The notes under the pieces: generated by a model | The model's database searches: none | What the model was told of the DNA's origin: nothing | Seen by the model: only the letters and a program-made list of their open reading frames with translations | Translations under genes and position numbers: made by a program | DNA from: Verrucomicrobiia bacterium | GTDB lineage: Bacteria > Verrucomicrobiota > Verrucomicrobiia > Limisphaerales > DSYF01 | Length of the DNA stretch: 64,000 nt | Direction: 5' to 3' | Assembly (NCBI GenBank): GCA_035765895.1 | Contig: DASTWL010000007.1 | Location: 1-64,000 of the forward strand | Part shown: piece after piece, positions 35,087-43,704 of the stretch | How the letters are laid out: the number at the start of each line of letters is the position of its first letter | Numbering within the stretch: position 1 is the stretch's first letter

Positions 35087-35150
35087 GGATGCACCCCGGC
35101 TTTGGACCTGCCCGCAGCGGCCGTCGTTCAACGACCGCTGCGGGGCCGGT

Positions 35151-35846
35151 TCAATTCAGGTCAAACAATAGCACCTGTGCGGGTTTGGTGCCGCTGACTT
35201 CGAGCGTTGCCTGACCGCTGACTGCGGCCGCGTCGCCGCCGCTGAGCGTCCGGCCATTCAGCTTCACCTCCCCCTCGGCCACGTGCACCCAGGCGTGCCG
35301 GCCGGACGCCAGTTCGTGCGTCACGGACTGGCCCGCATTCAACTTGGCAAGCCAGAGATCCGCGTCCTGATGGATGGCGATGGAGCCATCGCGGCCCGTC
35401 TTGCTCGTCACGAGATGCAGCGCGCCCGGTGCGACCTTGGCGAACGACTTTTCCGCATAACGCGGCTTCACGCCCTGCGTGTCGGGCTGAATCCAGATTT
35501 GCAGCAGGCGCACGGCCTCTTCGCTTGAGGGGTTGAATTCGCTGTGCCGCACCCCGGTGCCGGCGGCCATGTATTGCACGTCGCCGGTCTGGATGACGCG
35601 GCCATTGCCCATCGAATCCTTGTGCTCCAACTGGCCGCTCAGGATGTAGGTGATGATCTCCATGTCGCGGTGCGGATGCGTGCCGAAGCCCATGCCCGGC
35701 ATCACGAGGTCGTCGTTGATGACGCGCAGGCTGCGGTAGCCCATCCACTGCGGATCATAATAATCCGCGAAGCTGAAGGTGTGGTAGGTGTCCAGCCACC
35801 CGTGATTCGCGTGGCCCCGTTCGTTGGCTTTTCGAATGTTCATCAT
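35151..35846 (-). CDS. Pirin family protein
   Basis: 231 residues from the ATG at 35846 (a second ATG at 35843). A bicupin: the first cupin has the metal residues in GTHPHRDMEIITYILSG, with HKDSMG and a later GVRHSEFNP. The second cupin is divergent. Bacterial pirins are often quercetin 2,3-dioxygenases or redox regulators. Same strand as wrbA-doxX-VOC but separated by 200 bp containing the SDR remnant. The left end of the inverted-repeat unit starts 115 bp upstream of its start codon. Confidence 0.9.
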   Translation of the reverse strand: MMNIRKANERGHANHGWLDTYHTFSFADYYDPQWMGYRSLRVINDDLVMPGMGFGTHPHRDMEIITYILSGQLEHKDSMGNGRVIQTGDVQYMAAGTGVRHSEFNPSSEEAVRLLQIWIQPDTQGVKPRYAEKSFAKVAPGALHLVTSKTGRDGSIAIHQDADLWLAKLNAGQSVTHELASGRHAWVHVAEGEVKLNGRTLSGGDAAAVSGQATLEVSGTKPAQVLLFDLN

Positions 35847-35961
35847 GGCGACACAGTGCCACAGTTCCGGTGAACTTGAGAAAGACCATGTTTCTTGGCT
35901 CAGCATAACCAAAGAACATGCTTAATTGCAGAAGCCGCCAGAGCTACGGGGAACCAAATTC

Positions 35962-36051
35962 AAAGGGCTGCAAGCCCGGCAGATGATAGCCCAGGGCAAC
36001 GCCCTGGGTTCATCGTTAAAAACGATTTCAAGTCCTGTAAGGGCGACAGAA
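35962..36051 (+). repeat. Left long inverted repeat of the helicase unit
   Basis: About 90 bp. Read inward it runs CAAAGGGCTGCAAGCCC, CAGATGATAGCC, CAGGGCAACGCCCTGGG, TCATCGTT and CCTGTAAGGGCGACAG. The same order and nearly the same bases are found inverted at 40015-40102 (roughly 80% match). It contains two small palindromes of its own. Ends 43 bp before the ATG of the large gene. Confidence 0.85.
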
Positions 36052-36093
36052 ATGTGGCTCGCAGAATCGGCTGGAGTTGGCAACAATGGCGGC

Positions 36094-39000
36094 ATGAGCC
36101 AGACCGGGAAACGAAGCCGGGAGAAGAAGGCCCTTGTGCCGCTCGCCAAATCGCATCCGCAGCTCGCGGCTCAGTGGCATCCCACCAAAAACGGCAACGT
36201 CTCGCCGGATGATGTTCAGGCGAGCAACACATCGCCTATTTGGTGGGTTTGTCCAAAAGGACACGAGTGGCAAGCGCGTCCGTGGCATCGAACCAACCAA
36301 GGCAATGCATGTCCATTCTGCGCGGGTAAGAAGTTTCTACCCGAAGATTCCTTGGCTGGGCGTTATCCCGCCATCGCTGCGGAGTTGCATCCGACTAAGA
36401 ACGGCAATACGACGCCGGATAAGTTGTTTCATCGCAGCACGAAATACTTTTGGTGGCGTTGTGCGAAGAATCCTCTGCACGAATGGAGGACAACCGTTGT
36501 CCGGCGCACTGGTCAAGGAAGCGGCTGTCCTTACTGTTCGGGTCGGCAATTGACTTCAGAGAACTCATTCGGCAGTCGCTATCCGAAACTTTCTGAGCAA
36601 TGGCATCTGACAAAAAACGGCGAGCACAAGCCCACAGATTTTCCTGCCGCCAGCAAATTCGACGCTTGGTGGCAATGTCAGAAGGTTGAGGCGCATTCGT
36701 GGAAATCAAAAATTCGTTCGCGGGCTCAACATCCTGAACTTGGTTGTCCCATCTGCTCCCGCATCGCGAGCAATTCGCGCGAACGAAAGCCGCTTTCTGA
36801 AACCCATCCTGATCTTTTGAGGGAATGGCATCCGGCCAAAAACGTAGGCGTGACGCCGAGAGATGTGCATGAGGGTTCGTCTCGGAAGGTATGGTGGCGC
36901 TGTTTGGCTAATCCATCGCACGAATGGGAGTGCAGCGTAGGAAACCGTGCCCGACGTGGGAACGGTTGTCCGTTTTGCGCGGGACAATACGCTGACGGAA
37001 CGAACTCTCTTGCCGCTCTGTTTCCACAAATTGCTGCCGAGTGGCATCCGACAAAGAATGGCGAACGCAAGCCGGACGCTGTCACGCCGGGCAGTGCGCG
37101 AAAAGTTTGGTGGAAGTGCTCGAAAAATCCAGAACACGAATGGGAAGCTCGGATACAGCCTCGAGTTAAGCGAGGCAATGGGTGTCCGTATTGTAGCTCG
37201 TGGACACTTTCACCAGAGCGGTCTCTTGCTGTGGTCTCGCCCGAATTAGCCGCCGAATGGCATCCGACGAAAAACGAACATCTAACGCCGCGTGATGTGA
37301 CAGTGGGATCTGCGCGCAAATTTTGGTGGAAATGCTCGCGTAATCCAGCGCACGAGTGGAGAACAAGTCCGAAGAACCGGAGCGTGCTCAAGAACGGTTG
37401 CCCGATTTGCAAAGTCGGCTGGACGATACCCGCGATTCGCGGCTTCGTTGATTCGCTCAAGCATCACCTCTCCACCTTCACGCCAGCCGAACTTTACGTG
37501 TTGTTTCAGCAAAACGGCTTGCTTGCTGGAGTCCGCAAGAGCCAAGCGTTTCTCGACGCGCTTGCGACAGGCCGATTCCCCTTCGACGAGATTGAGAAGT
37601 TCTGCAAGGGCGAGAAGTCGTTGGTGGATTCGTTCCTTGCGGATTCGTCGCTGACGCTGGAGGCGTTGGCGGAGCAGCAGCCGGGCGCGGCGAAGGAAGA
37701 GGAGTTGGGCGTCGTCGGCGAGGCGCAGGAGGAGAGCGCGGAGTTGCCGACGGCGGAAACAGAGAACGTGCTCAAGTCGTTGCAGTCGGCGGTGGTCGTG
37801 TCGGCAGATCAGGAGGCGGTCGAGTTTCTCGTGGCGTCGGCGCTGGCGAAAATTTGGAAGCACGCTTTCCGCGACGAGTCCGCCGCCATGGCGCAGGCGC
37901 GGGATTTCAAAGGCGACGCTTACGCGGAGCGGGTGCGGACGGAATTTCTTGCCGAGTATGAGCGCGTGAAGGCGCTGGAGATTCCGGCGGGTTATTCGTT
38001 CAAGGTGGAGGGCAGGCCGGCGCTGCCGAATCTCATGCAGCGGCTGGTGGCGTCGCGGATTCAGCACAAGCGGCGCGAGGGAAACTGGTCGGGCACGGGC
38101 GCGGGCAAGACGCTTTCGGCGGTCCTGGCAAGCCGCGTGGTCGGCGCGAAGCTGACGGTGATTTGTTGTCCGAACAGCGTGGTTGAGGGTTGGAAGGCGG
38201 CGATTTTGAACGCATTCCCGGACAGTCTGGTGGCGACGAAGACGCTCGCGCCGGATTGGGCAGCGATTGCGGGCGATGAGACGGGTTTCGGCAAAGCGGC
38301 GGCGGCGCATCGTTACGTGGTGTTGAATTACGAGGCGTTTCAGCAGGAGGATTCGGAGAAGAAGGTGCGGAAGTTCGCGAAGCAGGAGGCTGCGGGTTTC
38401 GTGGTGGTGGATGAGATTCATTTCACGAAGCAGCGGACGGCGGAGAATCTTTCCAAGCGCAAGAAGCTGGTGACGGCGTTGATCAGCTTGGCCGCCGCGA
38501 AGAATCCGCGGTTGTGCGTGCTGGGGATGTCGGCGACGCCGGTGATCAACAATTTGCAGGAGGGCAAGAGTCTGGTGGAGATGGTGTCGGGGCTGGCGCA
38601 CGACGACCTGAACACGCGCCCGACGGTGGCGCATTGCATGAAGCTGCATCAGCGGCTGGTGACGCTGGGCACGCGGTGGCTGCCGGATTACCAGATCGTG
38701 TGCGACGTGCAGACGCCGGAGGTGGATTGCGGCGAGGCCATTGAGGAGATCAAGGCACTCGGGCGCAACGGGTCCCCGCTGGCGTTGGAACAGATTCTCA
38801 CGCGCGTGCGGCTGCCGATCATCCGGCAAAGCATTCGGCCCAAGACGCTGCTTTACACGCATTACATTCAGGACATTGATTCGGCGCTCTACAAGGCGCT
38901 GGTCGAGGACGGCTGGCGCGTGGGGTTTTTCACGGGCGATGACAAGAGCGGGCTGGAGGGATTTCTGCACGGCGACGTGGATGTGCTGATTGGTTCGAGC

Positions 39001-40011
39001 GCCATCGGGACGGGCGTGGATGGACTTCAGGAAGTTTGCCAGCGGCTCGTCATCAATGTGCTGCCGTGGACGAACGCGGAGTTCGAGCAACTCAAGGGGC
39101 GCATCTTCCGGCAAGGCCAGCACGCGGACAAGGTGACGGTCATCGTGCCGATTACTTACGCGGACGTGAACGGGCAGCGGTGGTCGTGGTGCGGCTCGAA
39201 GATGCGGCGGCTGCATTTCAAGAAATCCATTGCGGACGCGGCGGTGGATGGCGTCGTGCCAGAAGGCCACTTGCGCACGTCGGCTCAGGCGTATCAGGAC
39301 GTGATGGGCTGGCTGGATCGGTTGACGACTGGGCGCGTGGAAGTGATCGAGCGTGCGCGCATCGTCGTGCCGTTGCCGCAGGATGATGGCGAGGAAGTTG
39401 AGCGGCGCGCGCGGAAGTATGGCGATTTCTCAGCGATGACCCGCACATGGAATCAGAGTCGCAGCACGACGACGCACGCGCGGCTGCGGGAGAATCCCGA
39501 GGAGTGGGCGCAGTATCACACACTATATCGTGAGGCGCGGAAGGATTGGTCAGTCGTGCCGTTTGAGGAGTTCATCCGCTGGGCGAAGCAGCGGAGTGAT
39601 TACGTCATCGGTGACTTCGGGTGCGGCGAAGCGAAAGTGGCGGAAGCGCTCGCGGACCGGCACACGGTTCATAGCTTTGATTACGTGGCCGCGAACGATG
39701 AGGTGGTCGCGTGTGACATGACGAAGACGCCGCTGGAGGATGGGACGCTCGACGTTGCGTTGTTCTCGCTCTCGCTCATGGGCCCGAACTTCAAGGATTA
39801 TCTGCGCGAAGCGTGGCGTGTGCTGAAGCTGGACGGACAGTTGCATGTGTTCGAGGCCACGTCGCGTTTTTCGGATCGTGACGCGTTCGTGGCGGGATTG
39901 AAGAAGCTTGGGTTCGCGATCGTCGAGGTGCGCGATGCGTGGAAGTTCACACATATTCGGGCAATGAAGACGGAGCGTGCGCCTGAGGCTGGCGTAGAAT
40001 TGCACTTCTGA
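36094..40011 (+). CDS. Zinc-ribbon array + SNF2-type helicase + Rrp8-like methyltransferase
   Basis: 1305 residues from the ATG at 36094; earlier codons run into the inverted repeat. Residues 15-440: six repeats of about 65-70, each LAAxWHPTKNG...WWxC...HEW...GxGCPxC, like the zinc-ribbon family PF14311 (DUF4379), likely nucleic-acid binding. 440-600: helical (FTPAELYVLFQQNG) with an acidic linker. 620-1010: superfamily 2 helicase, Walker A GTGAGKT (about 669), DEIH box (about 771), SATP (about 811), GRIFRQGQ (about 1001). 1140-1290: SAM methyltransferase with IGDFGCGEAKVAEAL, VHSFDYVA, ACDMTKTPLEDGTLDVA, SLSLMGPNFKDYLREAWRVL and EATSRF, the order seen in yeast Rrp8. The ribbon part is visibly more AT-rich than the rest. 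Single gene between inverted repeats. Defence or nucleic-acid modification is inferred; no characterised protein of this architecture is known to me. Confidence 0.85.
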   Translation: MSQTGKRSREKKALVPLAKSHPQLAAQWHPTKNGNVSPDDVQASNTSPIWWVCPKGHEWQARPWHRTNQGNACPFCAGKKFLPEDSLAGRYPAIAAELHPTKNGNTTPDKLFHRSTKYFWWRCAKNPLHEWRTTVVRRTGQGSGCPYCSGRQLTSENSFGSRYPKLSEQWHLTKNGEHKPTDFPAASKFDAWWQCQKVEAHSWKSKIRSRAQHPELGCPICSRIASNSRERKPLSETHPDLLREWHPAKNVGVTPRDVHEGSSRKVWWRCLANPSHEWECSVGNRARRGNGCPFCAGQYADGTNSLAALFPQIAAEWHPTKNGERKPDAVTPGSARKVWWKCSKNPEHEWEARIQPRVKRGNGCPYCSSWTLSPERSLAVVSPELAAEWHPTKNEHLTPRDVTVGSARKFWWKCSRNPAHEWRTSPKNRSVLKNGCPICKVGWTIPAIRGFVDSLKHHLSTFTPAELYVLFQQNGLLAGVRKSQAFLDALATGRFPFDEIEKFCKGEKSLVDSFLADSSLTLEALAEQQPGAAKEEELGVVGEAQEESAELPTAETENVLKSLQSAVVVSADQEAVEFLVASALAKIWKHAFRDESAAMAQARDFKGDAYAERVRTEFLAEYERVKALEIPAGYSFKVEGRPALPNLMQRLVASRIQHKRREGNWSGTGAGKTLSAVLASRVVGAKLTVICCPNSVVEGWKAAILNAFPDSLVATKTLAPDWAAIAGDETGFGKAAAAHRYVVLNYEAFQQEDSEKKVRKFAKQEAAGFVVVDEIHFTKQRTAENLSKRKKLVTALISLAAAKNPRLCVLGMSATPVINNLQEGKSLVEMVSGLAHDDLNTRPTVAHCMKLHQRLVTLGTRWLPDYQIVCDVQTPEVDCGEAIEEIKALGRNGSPLALEQILTRVRLPIIRQSIRPKTLLYTHYIQDIDSALYKALVEDGWRVGFFTGDDKSGLEGFLHGDVDVLIGSSAIGTGVDGLQEVCQRLVINVLPWTNAEFEQLKGRIFRQGQHADKVTVIVPITYADVNGQRWSWCGSKMRRLHFKKSIADAAVDGVVPEGHLRTSAQAYQDVMGWLDRLTTGRVEVIERARIVVPLPQDDGEEVERRARKYGDFSAMTRTWNQSRSTTTHARLRENPEEWAQYHTLYREARKDWSVVPFEEFIRWAKQRSDYVIGDFGCGEAKVAEALADRHTVHSFDYVAANDEVVACDMTKTPLEDGTLDVALFSLSLMGPNFKDYLREAWRVLKLDGQLHVFEATSRFSDRDAFVAGLKKLGFAIVEVRDAWKFTHIRAMKTERAPEAGVELHF

Positions 40012-40014
40012 TTG

Positions 40015-40102
40015 TGTCGCCCTTACAGGGCTTGGAAACATTGTGGAACGATTAACCCGGGGCGTTGCCCCGGGCTATCATCTGCGGGCTTTCAGCCCTT
40101 TG
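40015..40102 (-). repeat. Right long inverted repeat of the helicase unit
   Basis: Begins 3 bp after the stop codon of the large gene with TGTCGCCCTTACAGGGCTTG and ends in GCGGGCTTTCAGCCCTTTG. In between are CGATTAACC, CGGGGCGTTGCCCCGGG and CTATCATCTG. It is the inverted counterpart of 35962-36051. No target-site duplication is obvious outside the pair. Confidence 0.85.
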
Positions 40103-40335
40103 CGCCTCCGCGTCTCTGCGTTGAAATCCGTTCGTGTAGTTGGTCCATTTCGCGGTTCGAGCTAATTCCAAAATTCCTCACCTCATCCCATCCCTCTCCC
40201 CACCATCCGATGGAGCGGAGCGGGAAAGGCTTTGCGTCCCTTGCGTTCTTTAGTGGCGATTTGTTTTCGTGTGGTTCGTGTGTTTCGTGGTTATCCTCCC
40301 GCATCACAAATCAACCATCCACTGAAAGGCACGTT
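40103..40335. other. Repeat-derived spacer, no gene
   Basis: Contains decayed fragments of simple interspersed sequences: CTCCGCGTCTCTGCGTTG, GTTTTCGTGTGGTTCGTGTG, and a partial CCTCACC...CCCTCTCCCC arm like the one before recR. It ends in a good Shine-Dalgarno (GAAAGG) for the next gene. No coding signal on either strand. Confidence 0.55.
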
Positions 40336-40806
40336 ATGACCAACCCCATCCCGATTGGATTCCATACGCTCACCCCGCACATCGTCGTGACTGACGGCGC
40401 GGCGGCGATTGAGTTCTACAAGCACGCGTTTGGTGCGCAGGAGAATTCACGCCTGATGACGCCCGACGGCAAGCTGCTGATGCACGCGCAACTGACCATC
40501 GGCAATTCGGTGATCATGCTTGCCAGCGAGTTTCCGCCGCAGGCCCTGTCACCCAAAAGCCGCGGCGGCACGAGCGTGTTCCTCCATCTTTACGTTCCGG
40601 ATTCCGACGCCGCGTTCGACCGTGCGGTCAAGGCCGGCGGCATCATCCGCATGCCGGTGTCCGATACGTTTTGGGGCGACCGCTACGGCGTGGTCGAAGA
40701 TCCGTTCGGCCATCAATGGTCCATCGCCTCGCGCAAGCTCGACCTCACGCCGGAGCAGATCGCCGAGAACTCGAAGGCATGGATGGCGAAGATGGCGAAA
40801 TGTTGA
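40336..40806 (+). CDS. PhnB-like VOC protein
   Basis: 156 residues from the ATG at 40336, preceded by GAAAGG. Family features: TLTPHIVVTDGAAAIEFYKHAFGA, MHAQLTIGNSVIMLASEF, VFLHLYVPDSDAAFDRAVKAGG, DRYGVVEDPFGHQWSIASRK. These are the VOC-fold proteins often annotated PhnB or glyoxalase-like. Known members include enzymes and antibiotic-binding proteins; no substrate can be named. First gene to the right of the helicase unit. Confidence 0.88.
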   Translation: MTNPIPIGFHTLTPHIVVTDGAAAIEFYKHAFGAQENSRLMTPDGKLLMHAQLTIGNSVIMLASEFPPQALSPKSRGGTSVFLHLYVPDSDAAFDRAVKAGGIIRMPVSDTFWGDRYGVVEDPFGHQWSIASRKLDLTPEQIAENSKAWMAKMAKC

Positions 40807-40899
40807 GCTGCGGGCACACCCCACCCACGCGAAGGGGGGCGGCTTCCGCCCCGCAAGTCAGCTTGACGTGTCGCGCGGCTGCCTCGAAGCTGCTCGCCG

Positions 40900-41379
40900 A
40901 TGATTATGACTCCTCTCCGATTCTCGGCGATCACGGCCGTCAGCCTTTGTTTGCTTGGCTGCGATTCCTCCACGCAAAACCGCGGCAACGAGCCGGTCAG
41001 CACGAACGCTCCCACGGCCACCGCCACGCCGACGGTTGGCGAAATGATCACCACCGCCAGTGGTTTGAAGTATCAGGTGTTGAAGCATGGCACCGGCACG
41101 GTTTCGCCCAAGGCCACCGATACGGTGATGGTGCACTACCACGGAACGCTGCTGGATGGCACGGTGTTCGACAGTTCAGTGGAGCGCGGTGAACCGGCCA
41201 GCTTTCCATTGAATTCGGTCATCCCCGGCTGGACTGAAGGGCTGCAACTCATGAAGGTGGGCGACAAGTTCAAGTTTGTGATCCCACCCAACCTCGCGTA
41301 TGGCGAAAAAAGTCCCAGTCCCAAAATCCCCCCGAACAGCACGCTGGTGTTTGAAGTGGAATTGCTCGGCATCGAATAA
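40900..41379 (+). CDS. FKBP-type peptidyl-prolyl isomerase lipoprotein
   Basis: 159 residues. Lipoprotein signal with lipobox LCLLGC at residues 16-21, then a Thr/Pro/Ala-rich tether and one FKBP domain: [73 protein letters not shown]. These are the usual active-site aromatic and hydrophobic positions. Should fold proteins at the periplasmic face of a membrane. A second ATG at 40906 is possible. Confidence 0.93.
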   Translation: MIMTPLRFSAITAVSLCLLGCDSSTQNRGNEPVSTNAPTATATPTVGEMITTASGLKYQVLKHGTGTVSPKATDTVMVHYHGTLLDGTVFDSSVERGEPASFPLNSVIPGWTEGLQLMKVGDKFKFVIPPNLAYGEKSPSPKIPPNSTLVFEVELLGIE

Positions 41380-41571
41380 TGCAACCGCCGAAGTGGTGGC
41401 GCCTTGGTTCCCGGCAAAATCTTGGGCAACATCAGTCGCCGGGGCACTGAGGGAGCCTGCGTTTCGGCCGCCAACCGCACAACGTTTCATGTGTCACTCG
41501 CGCGCAGGCCGTTTTCGGAGACAGGGCAGATCCTTGCCGCCGGCACCGGAGATGGAGCAGCGCCAACAACC

Positions 41572-42732
41572 ATGACCGCCGGTGATCTGAAATTTCTCCG
41601 CGAGGCGCTTCAGCTCGCCCGGCGCGGATATGGTGCGACCTCGCCCAATCCGATGGTCGGCGCGGTGCTGGTGCGCAGCGGGAAAGTCATTGGCCGCGGC
41701 TGGCATCATCGGGCCGGTCTCCCGCATGCGGAAATCGAGGCGCTGCGGGACGCGCAGCAACGCCAACAGGCAACCCGCGGCGCGACGCTTTACGTCACGT
41801 TGGAGCCTTGCTGCACCCATGGCCGCACGCCGCCGTGCACCGACGCCATCATTGATGCGGGCATCCGTCGCGTGGTGGTCGGCACGCCGGACCCCAATCC
41901 GAAGCACGCCGGGAAGGGCCTCCGCATTCTCCGCCGCGCGGGCATTGAGGTTGTGGCCCCGGCCCGCCGCGGTCAAAGCGCAGATGCGGCTGCGATCAAT
42001 CGGGAATGCAGCCGCCTGAACGAGGCGTTCAATCATTGGATTGTCCATCGCACGCCGTTCGTGACGGTGAAGGCCGCGATGACTTTGGATGGCAAAATCG
42101 CCACGGCTGCCGGCGAGTCGAAATGGATTACCAGTGAAAAGGCACGCACCCACAGCCTGCACCTGCGGCAAGGCAGCGACGCGATTCTCGTCGGCGTCAA
42201 CACCGTGCTTCTGGATGATCCGAGTTTGACCGCCCGCCAGACCACGCCGCATCCGCTCCGCCGGATTGTGCTGGATTCCCTTGCCCGGACGCCGCTCACC
42301 GCGCGGGTGGTGACGGATGCGAATGCAACGCTGACCACCCTCGTCGTGAGCCGCCGGGCGCCGCGCAAACGCGTGGCCGCGCTCGCCCAACGCGTGCAGG
42401 TGCTCGTGGCACCAACGACGAAAGCCACCATCACAAGTCGCGAAAAGCCGGGGCTGGATTTGCGCTGGTTGTTGCGGCGGCTTGGCGCCAAAAACGTAAC
42501 CAGCCTCCTCGTGGAAGGCGGCGGTGAGGTGAATGCCTCGTTTTTGCTCGGCGGGCTGGCGCAGCGCGTGGCGTTCTTTTACGCGCCCAAAATCCTGGGT
42601 GGCCGCGAGGCCCGGCGCGCGGTGGCCGGAGTCGGCGCGGCTTCGTTGGCGGAGGTGCGCCGGCTCAAGGACGTCGAATGGCACCGGCTGGGACCGGATT
42701 TGTTGCTGACGGCACTTGTTGAAAACGCCTGA
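41572..42732 (+). CDS. ribD: Bifunctional riboflavin deaminase/reductase RibD
   Basis: 386 residues from the ATG at 41572. The deaminase domain has the zinc signature HAEIEAL and PCCTHGRTPPC (residues about 50-90) and the reductase domain the segment TPFVTVKAAMTLDGKIA with SLLVEGGGEVNASFL. Carries out the second and third steps of riboflavin synthesis. The 190 bp before it do not resemble an FMN riboswitch. Followed by ribE. Confidence 0.95.
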   Translation: MTAGDLKFLREALQLARRGYGATSPNPMVGAVLVRSGKVIGRGWHHRAGLPHAEIEALRDAQQRQQATRGATLYVTLEPCCTHGRTPPCTDAIIDAGIRRVVVGTPDPNPKHAGKGLRILRRAGIEVVAPARRGQSADAAAINRECSRLNEAFNHWIVHRTPFVTVKAAMTLDGKIATAAGESKWITSEKARTHSLHLRQGSDAILVGVNTVLLDDPSLTARQTTPHPLRRIVLDSLARTPLTARVVTDANATLTTLVVSRRAPRKRVAALAQRVQVLVAPTTKATITSREKPGLDLRWLLRRLGAKNVTSLLVEGGGEVNASFLLGGLAQRVAFFYAPKILGGREARRAVAGVGAASLAEVRRLKDVEWHRLGPDLLLTALVENA

Positions 42733-42801
42733 TTCGCGCTACCCTCACGGCGCTGGCGCGGCGCGTTGGCGCGTCCAACCACCGCCCGCAAACCTCCCAT
42801 C

Positions 42802-43407
42802 ATGTTTACAGGCATCGTTGTTGAAACCGGAACGGTCGAGCGCATCAAGCCGACCAAGAAGTCCATTGAAATCACCATTCGCGGCCGCAAGGCGCTGCGG
42901 GCGCTCAAGCTCGGCGACAGCCTTGCCGTCAACGGCTGTTGCCTGACCGTGGTCAAACTGGCGGCCCGCGGACGCGACCGGCTGGCGCAATTTGATTTGC
43001 TGCAGGAATCCTGGCGCCGGACGAATCTGCAGTTCACCGGCCCTGGTGCCCTGGTCAACCTTGAGCCTTCCCTGCGCGCCAACGGCGAACTGGGCGGGCA
43101 TTTCGTCACCGGCCACGTGGACGGGCTGGGCCGGATTGTGCGGTGGGAACGCGCCGGCCAGGATCATGTCCTCGACATCGAAGCCCCGGCGGATGTCCGG
43201 CGCTACATCGTGTTCAAGGGCTCGGTGGCGGTGGACGGCATCAGCCTCACGGTGGCGGCCGTCACAAAAAAGGGATTCCGCATCTGGATCATTCCACACA
43301 CCTTTGAGGTCACGGCCTTGTGCGAACGCAAGGTGGGCGACTACGTCAACCTTGAAGCGGACATCCTCGGGAAATACGTCGAGCGCTTCCTCAGCGCCCG
43401 TTCGTAA
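42802..43407 (+). CDS. ribE: Riboflavin synthase alpha chain
   Basis: 201 residues from the ATG at 42802 (MFTGIVVETG). Two lumazine-binding halves: GDSLAVNGCCLTV and GGHFVTGHVDGLGRI in the first, KGSVAVDGISLTVAAV and GDYVNLEADILGKYVERFL in the second. Dismutates two lumazines to riboflavin. 69 bp after ribD. Its last 17 bp overlap the opposite-strand YgdI-like gene. Confidence 0.95.
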   Translation: MFTGIVVETGTVERIKPTKKSIEITIRGRKALRALKLGDSLAVNGCCLTVVKLAARGRDRLAQFDLLQESWRRTNLQFTGPGALVNLEPSLRANGELGGHFVTGHVDGLGRIVRWERAGQDHVLDIEAPADVRRYIVFKGSVAVDGISLTVAAVTKKGFRIWIIPHTFEVTALCERKVGDYVNLEADILGKYVERFLSARS

Positions 43408-43654
43408 ACTTGAACTGGCTCGAAGCCTCGGACGCCGGGGCCACCTGGCTGACCGAGCCGGCGGGAATGACGCGCTCCCGTCCGTTCGGGTCGGTGTAAA
43501 CGAACACGGCATTGGCGCGATCGTAACGCGGCTTCCCGCGCGCCGAAATCATCTGACCGCCGTTGGTGACGATGGTGTAGTTGCGGGCGCACCCGGCCAG
43601 GCCGAAGGACAACAACAGCAGCAGGAATGCGGTTCGGAGCAATCGGGTGTTCAT
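43391..43654 (-). CDS. YgdI/YgdR-like small lipoprotein
   Basis: 87 residues. Signal peptide with lipobox (LLLLLSFGLAGC, Cys22), then a domain beginning NYTIVTNGGQMISARGKPRYD and containing VFVYTDPNGRERVIPAGSVSQV, the SH3-like beta fold of YgdI/YgdR (DUF903). Outer-membrane or periplasmic; role unknown. Overlaps the 3' end of ribE by 17 bp, so transcription collides there. Confidence 0.85.
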   Translation of the reverse strand: MNTRLLRTAFLLLLLSFGLAGCARNYTIVTNGGQMISARGKPRYDRANAVFVYTDPNGRERVIPAGSVSQVAPASEASSQFKFTNGR

Positions 43655-43704
43655 AAACGCGATTTAGACCACCCGCCCTCCCGCCGTCAATGCACAATCC
43701 GGCG

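Noticed and set aside
35926-36093. N-terminal extension of the helicase protein by 56 residues
   Set aside because: These codons overlap the left inverted repeat and have no ribbon similarity; the ATG at 36094 directly precedes the first repeat.
36136-37413. Regular repeat suggestive of CRISPR or minisatellite
   Set aside because: The period of about 200 bp is due to the protein-level zinc-ribbon repeats; DNA identity between units is modest.
37282-39270. 662-codon open frame on the minus strand inside the helicase gene
   Set aside because: Arg/Leu/His-rich antisense shadow; the plus strand has clear helicase motifs throughout.
41380-41571. Possible FMN riboswitch before ribD
   Set aside because: The conserved RFN-element segments (AGGG.TAT, GGGG, CCCG patterns in order) are not found.
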